A stretch of 64,000 bases of DNA, taken from the NCBI RefSeq assembly GCF_047496725.1, contig NC_132986.1:9645031-9709030 (forward strand), given 5' to 3'. This document shows positions 26,466-40,753 of the stretch, piece after piece; position 1 is the first letter of the stretch; every line of letters starts with the position of its first letter. The notes below the pieces were generated by a model, which worked only from the letters and a program-made list of their open reading frames with translations, was not told where the DNA came from and did no database searches. This DNA comes from Anoplolepis gracilipes. Lineage: Eukaryota > Arthropoda > Insecta > Hymenoptera > Formicidae. The position numbers and the translations under genes are program-made.

Positions 26466-26800
26466 ATTCAAAGGGTTTATTATTAATCGACCAAACTGGT
26501 TAAACTAAGCTTTATACTTTTATTGAATATTTAATAAGTTTATTAACAAACGACGACGTTTCGACCTTTGGTTTAGGTCCTTTTCAAGTCTAAAAATATA
26601 AAAAAATCAAAAATATAAAAGCAAATCTAAGTGACATTTTTGCGTACGAATTAACAGAATATATTTTTAGACTTGAAAAGGACCTAAATCAAAGGTCGAA
26701 ACGTCGTCGTTTGTTGATAAGCTTATTAAATATTCAATAAAAGTATAAAGTTTAATTTAACCAGTTTGGTTAGGTTCGATTAATAATAAACCCTTTGAAT
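26466..26800. mobile_element. Palindromic foldback element, about 335 bp
   Basis: Arms of about 135-140 bp (26466-26600 and 26660-26800) are near-perfect reverse complements around a roughly 60-bp A-rich loop. Ends are attcaaagggtttattatta and its complement. Each arm carries gacttgaaaaggacc, a 9-base spacer, then ggt(c)gaaacgtcgtcgtttg, so ggacc/ggtc can pair and is followed by gaaac. This layout recalls the degenerate hammerhead-ribozyme region near the ends of Penelope-like and related retroelements, but the CTGATGA core is not intact. No target duplication was found. Confidence 0.8.
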
Positions 26801-27700
26801 TATATTAATTTATAACAACTTTGTAATACTTTTTGACACATCGTAAAATATGTTCGCTCCGTGTGATCAGACTTGACTTTAATTGAGTTTAAATATCAAA
26901 TTGAGACAGCAGTTGAATATCAAAATCAGATGGCGTTTAGTCAGATCGCACATGTGAGACAATTATGTGTACGATACATTTGCGGACGTTCTTTTTTTTT
27001 AAATTTTAGTTTCGCCATAGAACGGCCGCTGCGGATCGATGTCTATATATAGCCGACAAAAAATATGGTCGTAGATATGCTCTATTTCGGCTTATCTGAG
27101 CACGTTTTACATTTCAATGTATACTGATACGCTATTTCAACACTATTCTTTAGTAATTATTGCACACTACAGACGTAAGATTTTTCAAGATCATTTTTCC
27201 AATCCGATAAAACTAAATGATACGTTTGTCAAAATTGGAATAAAGAAAAATTGTAAAAAAGAATGTCCAAACAACCACGGCCACGTGACTCGTTTTTGGA
27301 TGATTAACGTTATGCCTGAAAGCATGCCTGTAACCATGATATCAGGTAAAGATTTTCTCACGATGACGATGTGGATTCGACCTCTCGCACACATACACGA
27401 ACCCACACCAAGCCAATTTGAAAGAAAAACGGACATACGTGGCTTATCATTCGTTGCTTTTTTTTTTCACTTCAACGCTGTCGTTGTCATTGCGTCAAGC
27501 GTCGCGCGATGTCGGAGACGCGACGATCGATAAAAGTAAAAGAAATGAAACGAACGGGGAGAGGATGTGGGGAAGGGGGATGGGAGATTGTAAAAGCGAG
27601 GAACACTTCAAGACAGCGAGCTTAATCGCCGGTGTGGCGATCGTTTTATTAGAAAAAAAAAGTGTACCGCTGTACATAGAATCGAAGGGGGATCCGTCCC

Positions 27701-27738
<38 letters not shown>

Positions 27739-28235
27739 CGTGCGCTTAATGCGAAGAAAAGGGACTTACGCAGAAAAAGCGTGGTTTGACAAAGTTTTAA
27801 TACAAAACAATTAAATCTATTTTTTGAAAAAAAATTTTTAGAGATAAACTGTCAAATGCAGGTGGTTCCCTGAGAAATTGTCTCTCTCTCTCTCTTTCTT
27901 ACACCACATTTCGTACATCACACATGTGCTGCTAATCAACTTAAATCGAATTACCCGAAAAATCAATTGACCTCCGCGATTGACATTGAATTATCGAATA
28001 ATATTTGAAGAACGATAAGCAAACAATTGGCGATCATTGCATTGGTATGCACGTGTTGAGTCGACGTGTCCACGTGGCGTTTCTTATTACGCTCGTACGT
28101 ATATACCTTCTACCCTTTTGTATTAAGATTCACGAACCATTCGGCACCACCGTGAAGCCGCTTCACCCACCCTCACCATTAGATCGATGTATGTATCGAC
28201 ACATATGTGCGCGTATATGTATGTATGTATGTATG

Positions 28236-28275
<40 letters not shown>

Positions 28276-28383
28276 AGCGCGTGGGTGGCTCTATGTCTAT
28301 GGAAGGCTATATGTTGGACTCACCTCGACGAGCAGTGACGTGGTCGTGGTAGCGTACAGAAGGAGAAGAGAGATGGGAGGAAA

Positions 28384-28388
<5 letters not shown>

Positions 28389-28451
<63 letters not shown>
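28389..28451. repeat. (GA)n microsatellite
   Basis: About 62 bp of pure GA, preceded by a (TA)n run at about 28240-28267. Confidence 0.95.
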
Positions 28452-28453
<2 letters not shown>

Positions 28454-30817
28454 CGCGTAATCTGCGCACGTGCAGACCGAGAGCACCTCGATCGATCGTC
28501 CTCGTCGTTGCAAAGAGTCGTTACGAGCTGAGTACCGGTAGTGTCGCCGCTGGTACTAGGATCCACGTACTACAGCAAGCAAGCCGGTACGTACTCGACG
28601 TTTTCGAGTACGCAAAATGAAAGAGAACATTCAACACTCGCGCGAGATTTCTCATTTCATTCAAAGCCTCGTGATTAGTTGAAACGATAATGGGAAAAAT
28701 CAATATTAGGAAAATTCGATTTAAATTTTTCACGCACCTCTGGTGTAAATTTTCGGAAAGAGGATTTTTAGAAATTAATATAAAAAATTTTTATTTATAC
28801 AAATGTATGCAAATGTACTACTTTTTAGATATTATATATATATATATATATATATAAGTAATCTTTGAGACTTATTGGATATTGAGAATAAGTTAATGCT
28901 TCTTCCTAGCGTAATATAATTTAGACAATAATATACGCATTCCTTTTCAAAGCGACCCACATTTTACCTCGCACGGCTGAACGGTGGCTTAGCTGGAAAG
29001 ACGATCAGTGACACGAGAAAAAGTACTTAGCTTATCAACGAGTGTGACCTTAATAAGCAGCCAACCTCGATCTAACATCAACCTAAAATACTTTAGTAAA
29101 GCGATTTACACAGTTAATCAAACACGTCTAAAATTTAGATCTTATCTCTCCCCCTGCTATTTATATTAAAAATTATAATAAAAATTGGAAACGGAATTTA
29201 TTTACGTATAATTTTAATGAAATAATAATAAATATATTATTGAAATATAGAAAATATATTGAAGAAAAGATAAAATTAAAATATAAAAATATAGATAATT
29301 ATACGATGTTATTATTATACAGAAAGCATAAAGTGTACTATCTTTTGACATAAAATCTTTTTGATTTCTTTTTATTGCGTCTGCCATAAAAAATTACATA
29401 AATGACCAACATTTAACGATATGTGATGAAATTGCCTTCTATTTTGGTATTTTGTTTATCTATTGTTCATAATCATATCGGTATGTATGATATACATGTA
29501 TACGCGTATATGCTATGTCTCTGTCTATCTCTTACTTAATTTATACATATTAGTTTATATCACACACATATAATTATAATATAATTTGACTTTATGATCT
29601 TATTATCATTATACAAAGTAAACAACTTGTTTAATTCATGCAATGTGATAAACAGTGGGATACGATAATACATAAGACTCCCAATTTTTACCAAGTAATA
29701 TAAACAGAAGCTATTCGTTAATCACGACAAACGTCCATGAACTCCGTACCGCTGTATTAAATAACTTGGAGAGTGAGCAAGTTATATGAGTGGAAGAAAG
29801 TTTTTGACAGAAATTCGGCCATCGAGCTTAATAATGTTTTCAGGATAAATGGCGCAAAAGTTTTTCGGCCGACATTTCGCCCATCAGGAATTCATCGAGC
29901 TCTCATTAAATTTTCACCGTGGTGTACTCATACTATCGCAATCATCTCGGGAAATGCCTACTTCTTTTTCGCACGCGCAAAACTTTCCAAAATAAAGTTC
30001 GAAACTTCTTTTAGATTAAAGCGTGGGCATCCACATGCGTGCAAACTCTTGAAGTACGCAAATCGGGGAAAATTACCAAAGCAATCTTGCTTTCCAATTT
30101 GGTAGATTATTTCTTACAGAAGGTACATCCATGTATAGTATATGTATACCACGTTCAAAAAACTTGATGAAAATTATATTTAATCGCGGCGTCGAATTTT
30201 GGAATATTATACACTTAACTATAAAAATCTGCTTCAAAGACCAAATCAAGCTTCAGAATAAAATGCGTTATTCTTTAGTTTTTTCTCCAATTTAATGCAT
30301 TATATACTTATTGTTATAATACATAGCGCTTGAAGCCGCAAAATTATGAATTTACTGTAATATTAGCTATTTCTCTTCTATTATAATTAATTTAGTTAAA
30401 TTAATTTAATAATTAAAGTCTCTAGACGAATCGTTGCTATTAGAGATCACAATCTCTTTAATATTTATTAGAATTTCTATTTTTTTCTTTTGTTCAGCGC
30501 ATAAAATCGACGATCCCTAATAAAAACGATCTTTTTGTTAATCGAGAAATTATAGTATGCTATCGGTTAACTTAATATTTCATGAGTGGTGATGTTTCTT
30601 AATAAAAAGAAGATAAAAAGATGAGACGGGTGACCTTTAGCACGCAAAATTTAATCGGGGTCATTGTATTTATAACAAAGTCCAATTGGAAACGTGATAA
30701 TAAATATTTCCGCGCTACTTAAATGCTTTGCAATTTTGCATATTCGATTATCTGATACATATTCGATAGTCACGTCATAAGCGGCATGAGATTTAAATAT
30801 ATTATTGAAAAAATGTT

Positions 30818-30860
<43 letters not shown>

Positions 30861-31012
30861 ACACAATCATATATCGGAAGGAATAGAGCGGCACAAGATG
30901 GATACATTGTATGGAGAATCATAATTTGCAGGGATGAAAACAAAAAAAAAAAAAAAACACTATATAATCAACATAGATAGTCATGATGTCTGCTTTAGCG
31001 TAAAAGGAAGAG

Positions 31013-31047
<35 letters not shown>

Positions 31048-31773
31048 AATGATCAAGATATATTTCACGCGCGAGACGTCCAGGGAGTAAATTTTATTTC
31101 GAACGAGCATCCGATGTACACGACGACATTTTCAAGTACCTAGGTGATAATAATTTCGGTGCGTCAATACCAAACTCATTCACCTCCATTCGCGCGCATT
31201 TATTCGTTTTACAATAAAGGAAAGAGAGAAAGAGATGGAAAGAGTTTTCCCGCGAGACAAGCATAAAGTTCTGGAGCGTCTTCGATCGGGGAATTCATAT
31301 TTCATGCCGACTGGCGTACTACACCCGTTCCAAAGAGAGTCGCAAGACGAGCGTCTACGGCGCCGCTACTCTATGAAACTCGGCCATCTATATTTCAAAT
31401 CATGGCAGGCAAGCGCGGATAGATTATCATCATCGAACGCCCTCGCGAGGAGTATATACACCACCCGTGTCTCGTTATACGAGAAGAAGTCGTCGGCGCG
31501 AGTCGGGCGTAAAAAAAAGTTTCGTTCGCTTCAGGGGGGGGGGGGGGAGAAAATGGATCGCGAGACCTAACTGCGAGGCGCAACTTTCAGCCTACCGTTC
31601 GTTTCAAGCCGTCTCTGACGTGGCGTTTAATTCACCGGGATTACAAACAACCACCGCGCCGGCCTAACCGTTAATTACGATAAGCCGCAAATCCCAAGTA
31701 TTAAACCCATCCTTGCCGCGCAGCGTGTATTTTACGCGCAAATTCTAAATCTCGCCCCAAAAAAATACCAAGA

Positions 31774-31826
31774 GAAGAAGAAGAAGAAGAAGAAGAAGAA
31801 GAAGAAGAAGAAGAAGGAGAAGGAGA
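31774..31826. repeat. (GAA)n trinucleotide repeat
   Basis: About 15 GAA units followed by GGAGAA variants, in probable intron sequence. Confidence 0.9.
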
Positions 31827-32674
31827 AGCATCACCGGCGTGACATATTATTCGGAAAAAACATATTCAACGGTAATACGTAGGTAAAATTGCAACGTACA
31901 TCATCTCTGGCGAATGTTATTATTACGGCAAAAAATCGTGCATATTTGTCCGAAAACGGGGCATAGGCAATCGCGCGCGTCCTAAAGAGACTGCAATTAT
32001 TTTTCTCATCAATATGAGAGAGGAAACTTGTGGTCTGGAAAGACAGCGTTTTCGGATGTTACGCAATTATACCTGATATCTGTGTAATATCTCCTCTTGC
32101 TAATGTAAACGAACGGTGAGTCTTATCTTTTCGAGCTATATTCCATAACGTACATTTCTTTCGTGCACTTTGTTCACTCCGTGAGAATGCACCATATGCC
32201 GCATGCGGCCGGGTATGCGACTTTCAGCATCGAAATCGCGTGCCAGTAATTGTCCCGATTATCCTTGCCTTTGTTGTTACATTACGATGTAGGAAAAGCG
32301 CTCTCAATTAAGCGGCGCGTCCTAATTGATCTTCCAACGCGTGCACGCAGATAACCGCCTATTCCTAACGCGCGATACGTATAACGGTGCGCCCGTTAAC
32401 GCAGAAGAAATTGCAACGATGCCGTTCACGTTCACGTTCACGTTCACGAAAGCAGCAAAGTCCACGAATGATGATGCAATTGTTAAGATAAAAATTTGAT
32501 AAATTCGGCGAGACCGTCCTTGCACGTGTAAAATGAGTTTCTTGCATTATATAAAGTCATTAAAAGAATTGCGACAACTATTTTACAAAAACTACAAGCG
32601 ATAAAGAAAAATGTCTGTAAAGTTGTCGCAACGCATTTCCAGCGATCATAAATTATACACAGACCATGAGAAAT

Positions 32675-34970
32675 TATATAGATTGAATTATATACATTAA
32701 ATAATTTGCATATAACGAAGTTAAAATGTAGTATACTATAATATAATAATTAATTTCAGTCAATATCAGCTGATTGTCATAGTGCGTATAAATACATATT
32801 TAAGAAATAATAAATTTAAATAGAAATTTAAAAAATAAAATAATAAAATAAAATTTTCTCACACATGTGTTTTAGGAATGATTTTGCAAAAATTATTCTA
32901 TAAAAATTGCAACGTTATACATATTAATGTGTATGGCATTAATTTCTCTAAACTCTTAACATTAGTATACACGTGTGTATACTAATGTTATGAGTGCAAA
33001 ACGTATATATGTGATTGTAAGTAGGATTAGACGCGTTCGATTCCTCTTGCAATTAGTTAGCCTTATTGTTAGCCGAACAGCCAACACTGTTATCATGGGA
33101 CTCGAACCACTTTGAGATTGCGGCGAAATGCTATCGATCAACGGTCTCTAATTGTAAGATCGAATGACAAAAACCATGCCGTCAACCGCGAGGGTAGAAA
33201 ACAGTAGCGGCAAAATCTTTTGCTGATAGCATCGGAATATGGAGTAAAGGCATTATCATTTGACTTTGTAAATAAAATTAGTTTACTTTTCATTAGCTAC
33301 GTATATGAGTGAGGGCAGCTCTACATATATATGTATATAACATTGTAATTTTTATAAAATAATCTTTAAGAATAATTTTTGAAAAATTATCTTATTTTTT
33401 AAATTTCAATAGCATTTGATTTGATTGTTTCTTAAGTGCATTACATGTTTCTTTAATGTATTATACATATATGTATGTTATAGCTGTATGTATCAGCTGA
33501 CTATTTTGACTAATATAAATTGATTGCTAATATTAAATTTTAATTATTATATGCAAAGTATTTAAGCTTTCTTTTTAATTTTTAAATTGATTTAACAATT
33601 GAACGAATTGATTAATTATTTCGTTAAAATATAATTATTACATCTAATGTTAATATTTGCTATTCGTATTCAATTTATTAATCTTAATTGTCATAAAATA
33701 TGAGATTTACTGTATATTCATACGTAAAATAATAATAAACTAAAATTAGCAAGTCTGTCTCAACATTGAAATACTATTTCTAATTGAAGCTTCATTTATA
33801 GCCATCGTTATCATTCGATACATTCGCATCGTTAACGAAAATACACAGGTATATACCTACGTAGATCCGTCTCTAAATTGCGTAGCCGGATAATTACGAG
33901 CCGAAGCTGGACCGCTGGCGCGAATTTGCATTCCATTGTAATTAACGATAACCTCGTAATCTCGCTTACGTGGACACCGTGACGCATACGTTTAGATGAC
34001 GATTCGACGACAGTATTCGTTTCGCAGCGCACGTGTCGATTTTATTATACCGAGAGATTGACCGAGACACGACGATGACGCGTCGGACAACATCTTCTCC
34101 GTCGAATTCTTTTTGCGCTTCTTCTTCCTTCAATGCTCGTGTGCGTACACGTTCGCGTTATCCTCGCGAATATCGAACCTCGCAAAAGTATGCGCATAAT
34201 TCCACGCCGCATTCGGAGTCTCTAACTGATTTCATAAAGAAACAATGTGCACGTGTACGTATCCCCGAGGAAAGGAAGACCGGAGACGATCCGGATCTTA
34301 TATCCCTTATCGTACTCCGCTCTTTATCGTAACTCGCTGCTACAAGCTAGACGCGAGTTGTTTATTCTGCGAGAAGCAATAAAGTATATTACTTTGATGT
34401 TATATTAAAAAAGACTGCTTATTCTTTCATTTAAGTTTTCATCACTATCTAGACATAAGTTTTGTATTTTCTATTAGATACTAGATTTATTACGCTGAAA
34501 ATTAGAAACATTTTTTTGATAAAATTATATTTTTTATCGATACAATTATTTTATTGAGAAAATGCTGATGATATTTATTAATAAATCTTTCATAAAAAAA
34601 TATCAATATATTTTGGCAATAAAATAAATACATCTATAAGAAAAAAAATTTTATCTAAAAAATGTTATAGGATGAAATTTTTGAATGATATAATATTACA
34701 TCTTCTACACTTCAGTGTTTGTCCATTTTTTGTTGTATCTATGTAAATATTCTATCTAAGTTTATGTTCCTAAGTAAAAATTATTCTTAAAACATATGTG
34801 TGAGAAAATATTATTTTATTTCTAAAATTCCTATTTAAATTTATTATTTCTTATATGTGTATTTATATGCATTATGACAATCAGCTGATATTGACAAATT
34901 AATTACTAGTATACTACATTTTAACTTCGTTATATGCAAATTATTTAATAATATTTATATAGATTCTATT
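32675..34970. mobile_element. Pair (possibly trio) of related AT-rich elements in inverted orientation
   Basis: The segment 32675-32910 is matched in reverse complement by 34770-34970. Shared words include tttgcatataacgaagttaa, aatgtagtata, caatatcagctgattgtcat, agaaataataaatttaaata and ttttctcacacat(g/a)tgtttt. A third, more diverged copy at about 33490-33575 runs in the same direction as the right copy (cagctga, then ttatatgcaaa(g/t)tatttaa). Either these are independent MITE insertions of one family, or the whole 2.3 kb is one element with roughly 230-bp terminal inverted repeats. No transposase frame was seen between them. Confidence 0.65.
32953..32994. repeat. Near-perfect 42-bp palindrome
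   Basis: Arms ctcttaacattagtatacac and gtgtgtatactaatgttatgag pair with a single mismatch and almost no loop. It sits just inside the left inverted copy described for 32675-34970. Confidence 0.8.
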
Positions 34971-35085
34971 TATAATAATATTTTCCATCTAGGTATAGCA
35001 TAAATAATAGAATGACAACTCGATGTATACATGTGCGTCATTCATAACGAAACTAATAACGCAATTCTGTTTTTCATTTTTGCAG

Positions 35086-35356
<271 letters not shown>

Positions 35357-36893
35357 CCATCGTGACCTTGACCCTGGCCGCAAGTCCAGCGATCCTGAAT
35401 GGCGCACGGAGAAAGGAACCGCGATGGACGACAAACATCGCGACGCCACTTCTTACGCGGTTTCGGCTATTTACCGAGGCCGTAGCCGTTTACGAGCTAC
35501 GAGCGACGCAAAGATATGCGGACGAAGAAACGCCGGCCGGCGAGAACCTTTGCGGAATTATTAACCGCCGCAGGATACCCGTTGAAGCGTATCCTTTTCT
35601 CCTTTCGCGGTGGTGTAGTCGAAGCGGCGTCCACTCGATTTCCGTTCGTACATTTTCCTTTAACCCGCTGGTAGTCGTTCGTTACTATATCCCCGCTCTT
35701 ATGATCGTACGTTTAATCGTTAAATTATCTTATTAAAAATATATGAAGTAATAATGATATGAAAATTTAAATATGTTTATTTTTTTTCGAAAAAAATGTT
35801 CTGAATTATTTCATGTTATATATAAAGATATTTTTAGCGTGTACATGTATTATATAGATGTATGTATGGATTATCTAAAATTATGATAAAATTTGTTTAT
35901 ATATGCGAAAATAAGCACATGAGATAAAATACGAACGAGACTGACGGTGTGTTAAAAGATTAATTACGACGCGCAATTTTAATACACATTCGTAAATTAT
36001 ATAAAGGCATAAATCATGTGATAAAATCATACGCGAATGTAGACGATAATCGGTTAGTAGAATAGAAATTAGAGGGTAACGTATTTTGACTAAAGAGCTC
36101 CACAAACTTCTTAGCGAGTTCAGGTCGAAAATATATTTTTCTGTTAAACTTTTTGTACTGTGACGAGACGTATTATATTCTCTCTCATATCTTTGCAGAA
36201 CCAATGCCAAGTCATATAATAGGACCAGTCACTATTATCAAAGAAAAAAAAAATGTACACGTCAAACGTGCAATTGCGAAAAAATTATGCAAGTTATTGC
36301 TGCGTAATATGGTCGCAGATCAGAACTTTAATACGCAGTTGATTTGCGCGGCGAAATTACAGCGAAAGAAAAAAAAAGTATCTCGTGTAGACTCGTTGAT
36401 GTAATGTTTTATAAGACTACACCACTGCTTCAACGATATAAACTGCGCGATTTTCTCTCATCGTCACAACTTTGTAGAGACCCTTAACACAAGTGCAATG
36501 ACACGCGAACGCCGTGATGAGGCTTCTCCGTTTCGTACACGTTATTCGTTTTTTATGTAAAAAGTAGTAAGCGAAAAAAGCGTTTGCCAGTTTGTTATTA
36601 ATTATTTAGACATAAGTTGTAAAACAAAACTGTTTGCGAAAAACAGATCGCACCGATATAATTTTATTTTTAATTTAATTAGAATTAGAAGAATCCTAGG
36701 GTGTATTAAAGTCTCTAAGAAACACGCGATGCAGCACATGTTGAATTTTTATTAGAGAAAGAAATGCAGTTTTATATTTAATTTTCTATTGTATAATGAG
36801 ATGGGGTTTTTTGTTCGTAACGTTATTTGTTATCATATCCTTGTTATTTTATACAGTTCGTTATCGATTTGACGCTATATTATATTGACGCGA

Positions 36894-36928
<35 letters not shown>

Positions 36929-38765
36929 CATCTTTACTCGCAGCATCGTCACGGCGATCGTAATAAATCTCCCGATCCCAGCGAAATAGAAATTAATACG
37001 TCACGATCAAATTTATATCCGTGACTTATGGGCCGAGTTTACACGAGCAGTATGCAATGGATTTTCATCTGCGCAATTAAAGATGATGCGTTTAGATTCT
37101 TCGAGCTCTGAGACTTGATTCGTTTTAATTTCGTCGTAAAATCTCGTTGCATCCTGATTAAATTTTGTTAAACTTTGCAAAACGTTACGCTTTCCTAAAT
37201 AAACCCTATCACTGGATTTAAGTTAATTTATTCATTTCTATGCTGCTAATTAGCCTAATTAATTCGTGCGTTTTTCTCTTTGTCCATTGGCAACGCGATT
37301 TATAAACAACTTCCTCGCTTTAGATTGCCTCGCGATAACGCACTCATAAAAGGAGTCTTAATCGCTTTCAATTAATATTTACTTGTTGATACAACCTAAA
37401 TGTTACACGTACATTTATAATTTCACATGTTATAGTTTAATAAAATTTATGATTTTAAAAGCAAACTATACGAGTACGTATGTTAATTAAATTTACAGCT
37501 AGAAACTCGAGATAACTTTAGTTTACACTATCGTATGTTTTTTCTTCTTTCTCTCATCTTCGTTCTTAGCTCCTTACGTATTCAATACGATAATTGACAA
37601 TATTGAGAACAATTCTTCTCTAATTTGTTTTGCCTAGTTTGTTCCGACTGGAAATACTACATAGACAATTAAAGAGCATCAAATTGATTACGGCTATTTG
37701 ACTCACTTATCGTATTCACTTCGCATGTGTGTGCGTGCGGCTATTTCCGTCGAGTACCGGAAAACCTCGGAGACACAATAACGTATCACAGAAATACCGT
37801 TTCAAAAATAGTCACGCTTGAGTATTCTAGCGCGGACGCTGGCTATTTATTGCATAAACGTGCAATCCTCGTCTAATTGCTAGCATTATGAAATAATAAT
37901 TGTTATAGCATAAAAATATTCTGTTGCTAGTGTAAACTCGACGATTCAAGGATATGCGCATTGATCCTTTGCAATACGACAATTATTAATTATCATACAA
38001 CAATCTATTTTTCCTCGAAAAATGTTAAATTAATTTTTCAATAATAATGTCTAAATGTGCTAAATTTTTTTCACATAAAAAATACGCGATGTATATACAT
38101 CAATGTATGTTTTTTTTTTCTCTGCGTTATATAACACGCTTAGAAAGACCGCAAAGGATTGAAGCGCGTGAAAAAATAAAAAGAAATGAAAATTAATTGC
38201 ACACAGTTACGCGTGACGAGAATAGGTGCTATTTGGTAGTTAAAAAAAAAAAAAAAAAAACCGAATACGGAAAATGCGAAGAATGGCGAGAGGAGGGCCA
38301 CGACGAAAGCGTGTAGATAGTCCATTTAGGTAGGGAAAAGGTCCTTTATACGCGATGTTCACGCGCGCGTGCTCTACAGACGAAACGACGTATCCAGCAT
38401 ACGTTGACACGCACGAATACACGAGACATCGCGCAGTGATACCGATTATCGGAGTCGAAATCCGATACCTAACTACGGCGAAAGAAATTCCTCGCGGTGT
38501 GGCTCGCTGCAATTGATGCAGTTCTCATGCGAGAATACATGCGAGAGTCGCTCACCGATATGAATTAACGTCGGTCAATTAAATTCTCTAGTCCCATGCA
38601 AGAACCGTGTATCCCGCGAGTTTGTAAATTTTTCGAGTAGATTAATTTATAACACGTTCTATCGTGTATGTTACAAACGGAGAGCACGGAAGAAATTCCA
38701 AAAGATAAAATGAAAAGTAAAGAAGAGAACGCAAAGTTATACTAGCTGGCATTTAACAATACTTT

Positions 38766-38803
<38 letters not shown>

Positions 38804-40141
38804 ATGTACATATATTTTCTCTTTCTTAAACAGCGATATATTTAATATAATAATATTACAAATTAGTACATATTAGACTCTTTCTTTTTTATGATTTGAT
38901 CGTAAAAAATTATTTCAGAGAAAATTTCAATTTTAATTCAAAGCAAATTTTGTTCCTGGAATAAAACGCATTATTCTGTCTTTGTGAGATTTAATAATAC
39001 AGTATTTATAGGATACATAACGCGTAAATCATGGAGCCACAGAATTCCATTTCGCCGACTATATCGTAGCTAGAGCTATATGATCAGAGCAAACGGTTAA
39101 CAATTCAATTAAACGAGCAAATAATTGAGCATCGGTCGTCGCATCGAATTAATCAAACCTTCATTTATTTTCATTTATTATGCTTATAGCTACGATATAA
39201 AGTAAAGGACGAATTAATCACGAATTATCACGAATACTTCCATTAACTTGGCATCTCCATTACGAGAAATCAAATTCGAATAAAATCAAACGCCAATTTA
39301 ATGCTAATTTTTTATTCTAATCTTAAATTTATTGTTTCTACCAATTAGCACCAAATTGATATTAAAAATGCTGACTTGTAATATTGATGTGCTGACACCA
39401 CTTCCGCAAAAAGTAGAAACACTTCTAACAAATCGCAAGCACAAAAATAAATGTATCAGAATTAATGAAAAATTAATTACTCAAATATATAGTGCAAAAA
39501 GATAGATTTTAGAAATATTAAATTTTTATAAAAGTACTAACACGGAATATAATAGCCAGGTTAACGGAAGTATCGGATTAACCGGAACATAATCGAACCC
39601 GGATGTATAATTAAAATGGCTATGTGCGAGAGACAGAAATGATGCATTTGGTGTCCGATTTGCGTCCGTTTACGGTCGTAGATAACATAGAGACGATCGT
39701 CGACGGAAATGCACGCGATTATTAGCAGTATCCGCGACGACCTCGTTAGAGAAACCACAGTTTTAGCATACATACATACCTATGGCATTCACGACGACGA
39801 TGACAGATCACATGGCACGCTACACTGCGACAAAAATAAAGACAACGACTGTTCTGTCCTCATTTTGTCATTAAGTAAGACGATATTATGCAAAAGATTA
39901 TCAGCGAGAATAAGATTATCGTTGATAAAAAAAAAAAACTGTTTCAAATACGCGCAATCGATTTCAATTAATCCTTCACCTCATTCCGTTTCGAAAGGAA
40001 GTATTAATTGCAGAAATCTCAAATCAAGGCCGACTTGTATAAAAAAATCTAATAATAAATGCGTAAATAAAAGTAATACGTGATATAATATGAAAGGCTG
40101 AAAATATTTTAACCTGGGATGTATAAATTTTTAATGTAATG

Positions 40142-40194
40142 TGAGAGAGAGAGAGAGGGAGAGAGAGAGAGAGAGAGAGGGAGGGAGGGAGGGA

Positions 40195-40250
<56 letters not shown>
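40142..40250. repeat. (GA)n / (GGGA)n microsatellite
   Basis: About 108 bp of GA with an internal block of four GGGA units. Confidence 0.95.
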
Positions 40251-40254
<4 letters not shown>

Positions 40255-40701
40255 TTTTCTTTGAGCAAAATAGAAATTTTTCTTTAAAACACTTTCTCTT
40301 TTACAGTTAAAAAAAATCAATATAATAATACGTTTTATTTTATATATTCTCTGTATTCAAATCTAAATAGCATTAATTAAGAAATATTTATTTGCGACTC
40401 AGAGTTCCCCGACTTACCGAATGTGAGAGAAGCGTCGATGTCATCTCGTTATCTACGACCATGTGGCGCATACAACATTCATAATCATCATTAATCGTCA
40501 TTAATGCGCGCGGGAATGTATAAATTTCTACTTGTTTATTTATTGTTAGGTTATTGTAGGGAGCGCGAACAATGTACTTGAGGACCCGCGGCTAAGCAAC
40601 AGCTACCAACTTTTTAGATGATCGAGACCCTGTGACTGTTTAGCTTCTAGATTTTATTAGCGACGTAAGAATGACTAAAATATTATTTTGTTGATATATA
40701 C

Positions 40702-40704
<3 letters not shown>

Positions 40705-40750
<46 letters not shown>
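40705..40750. repeat. (TA)n microsatellite
   Basis: About 44 bp of TA. Confidence 0.9.

Positions 40751-40753
<3 letters not shown>

Noticed and set aside
33095..33112. tRNA-like B box (ggttcgagtccc) on the minus strand
   Set aside because: No A box or cloverleaf could be built around it. A chance match.
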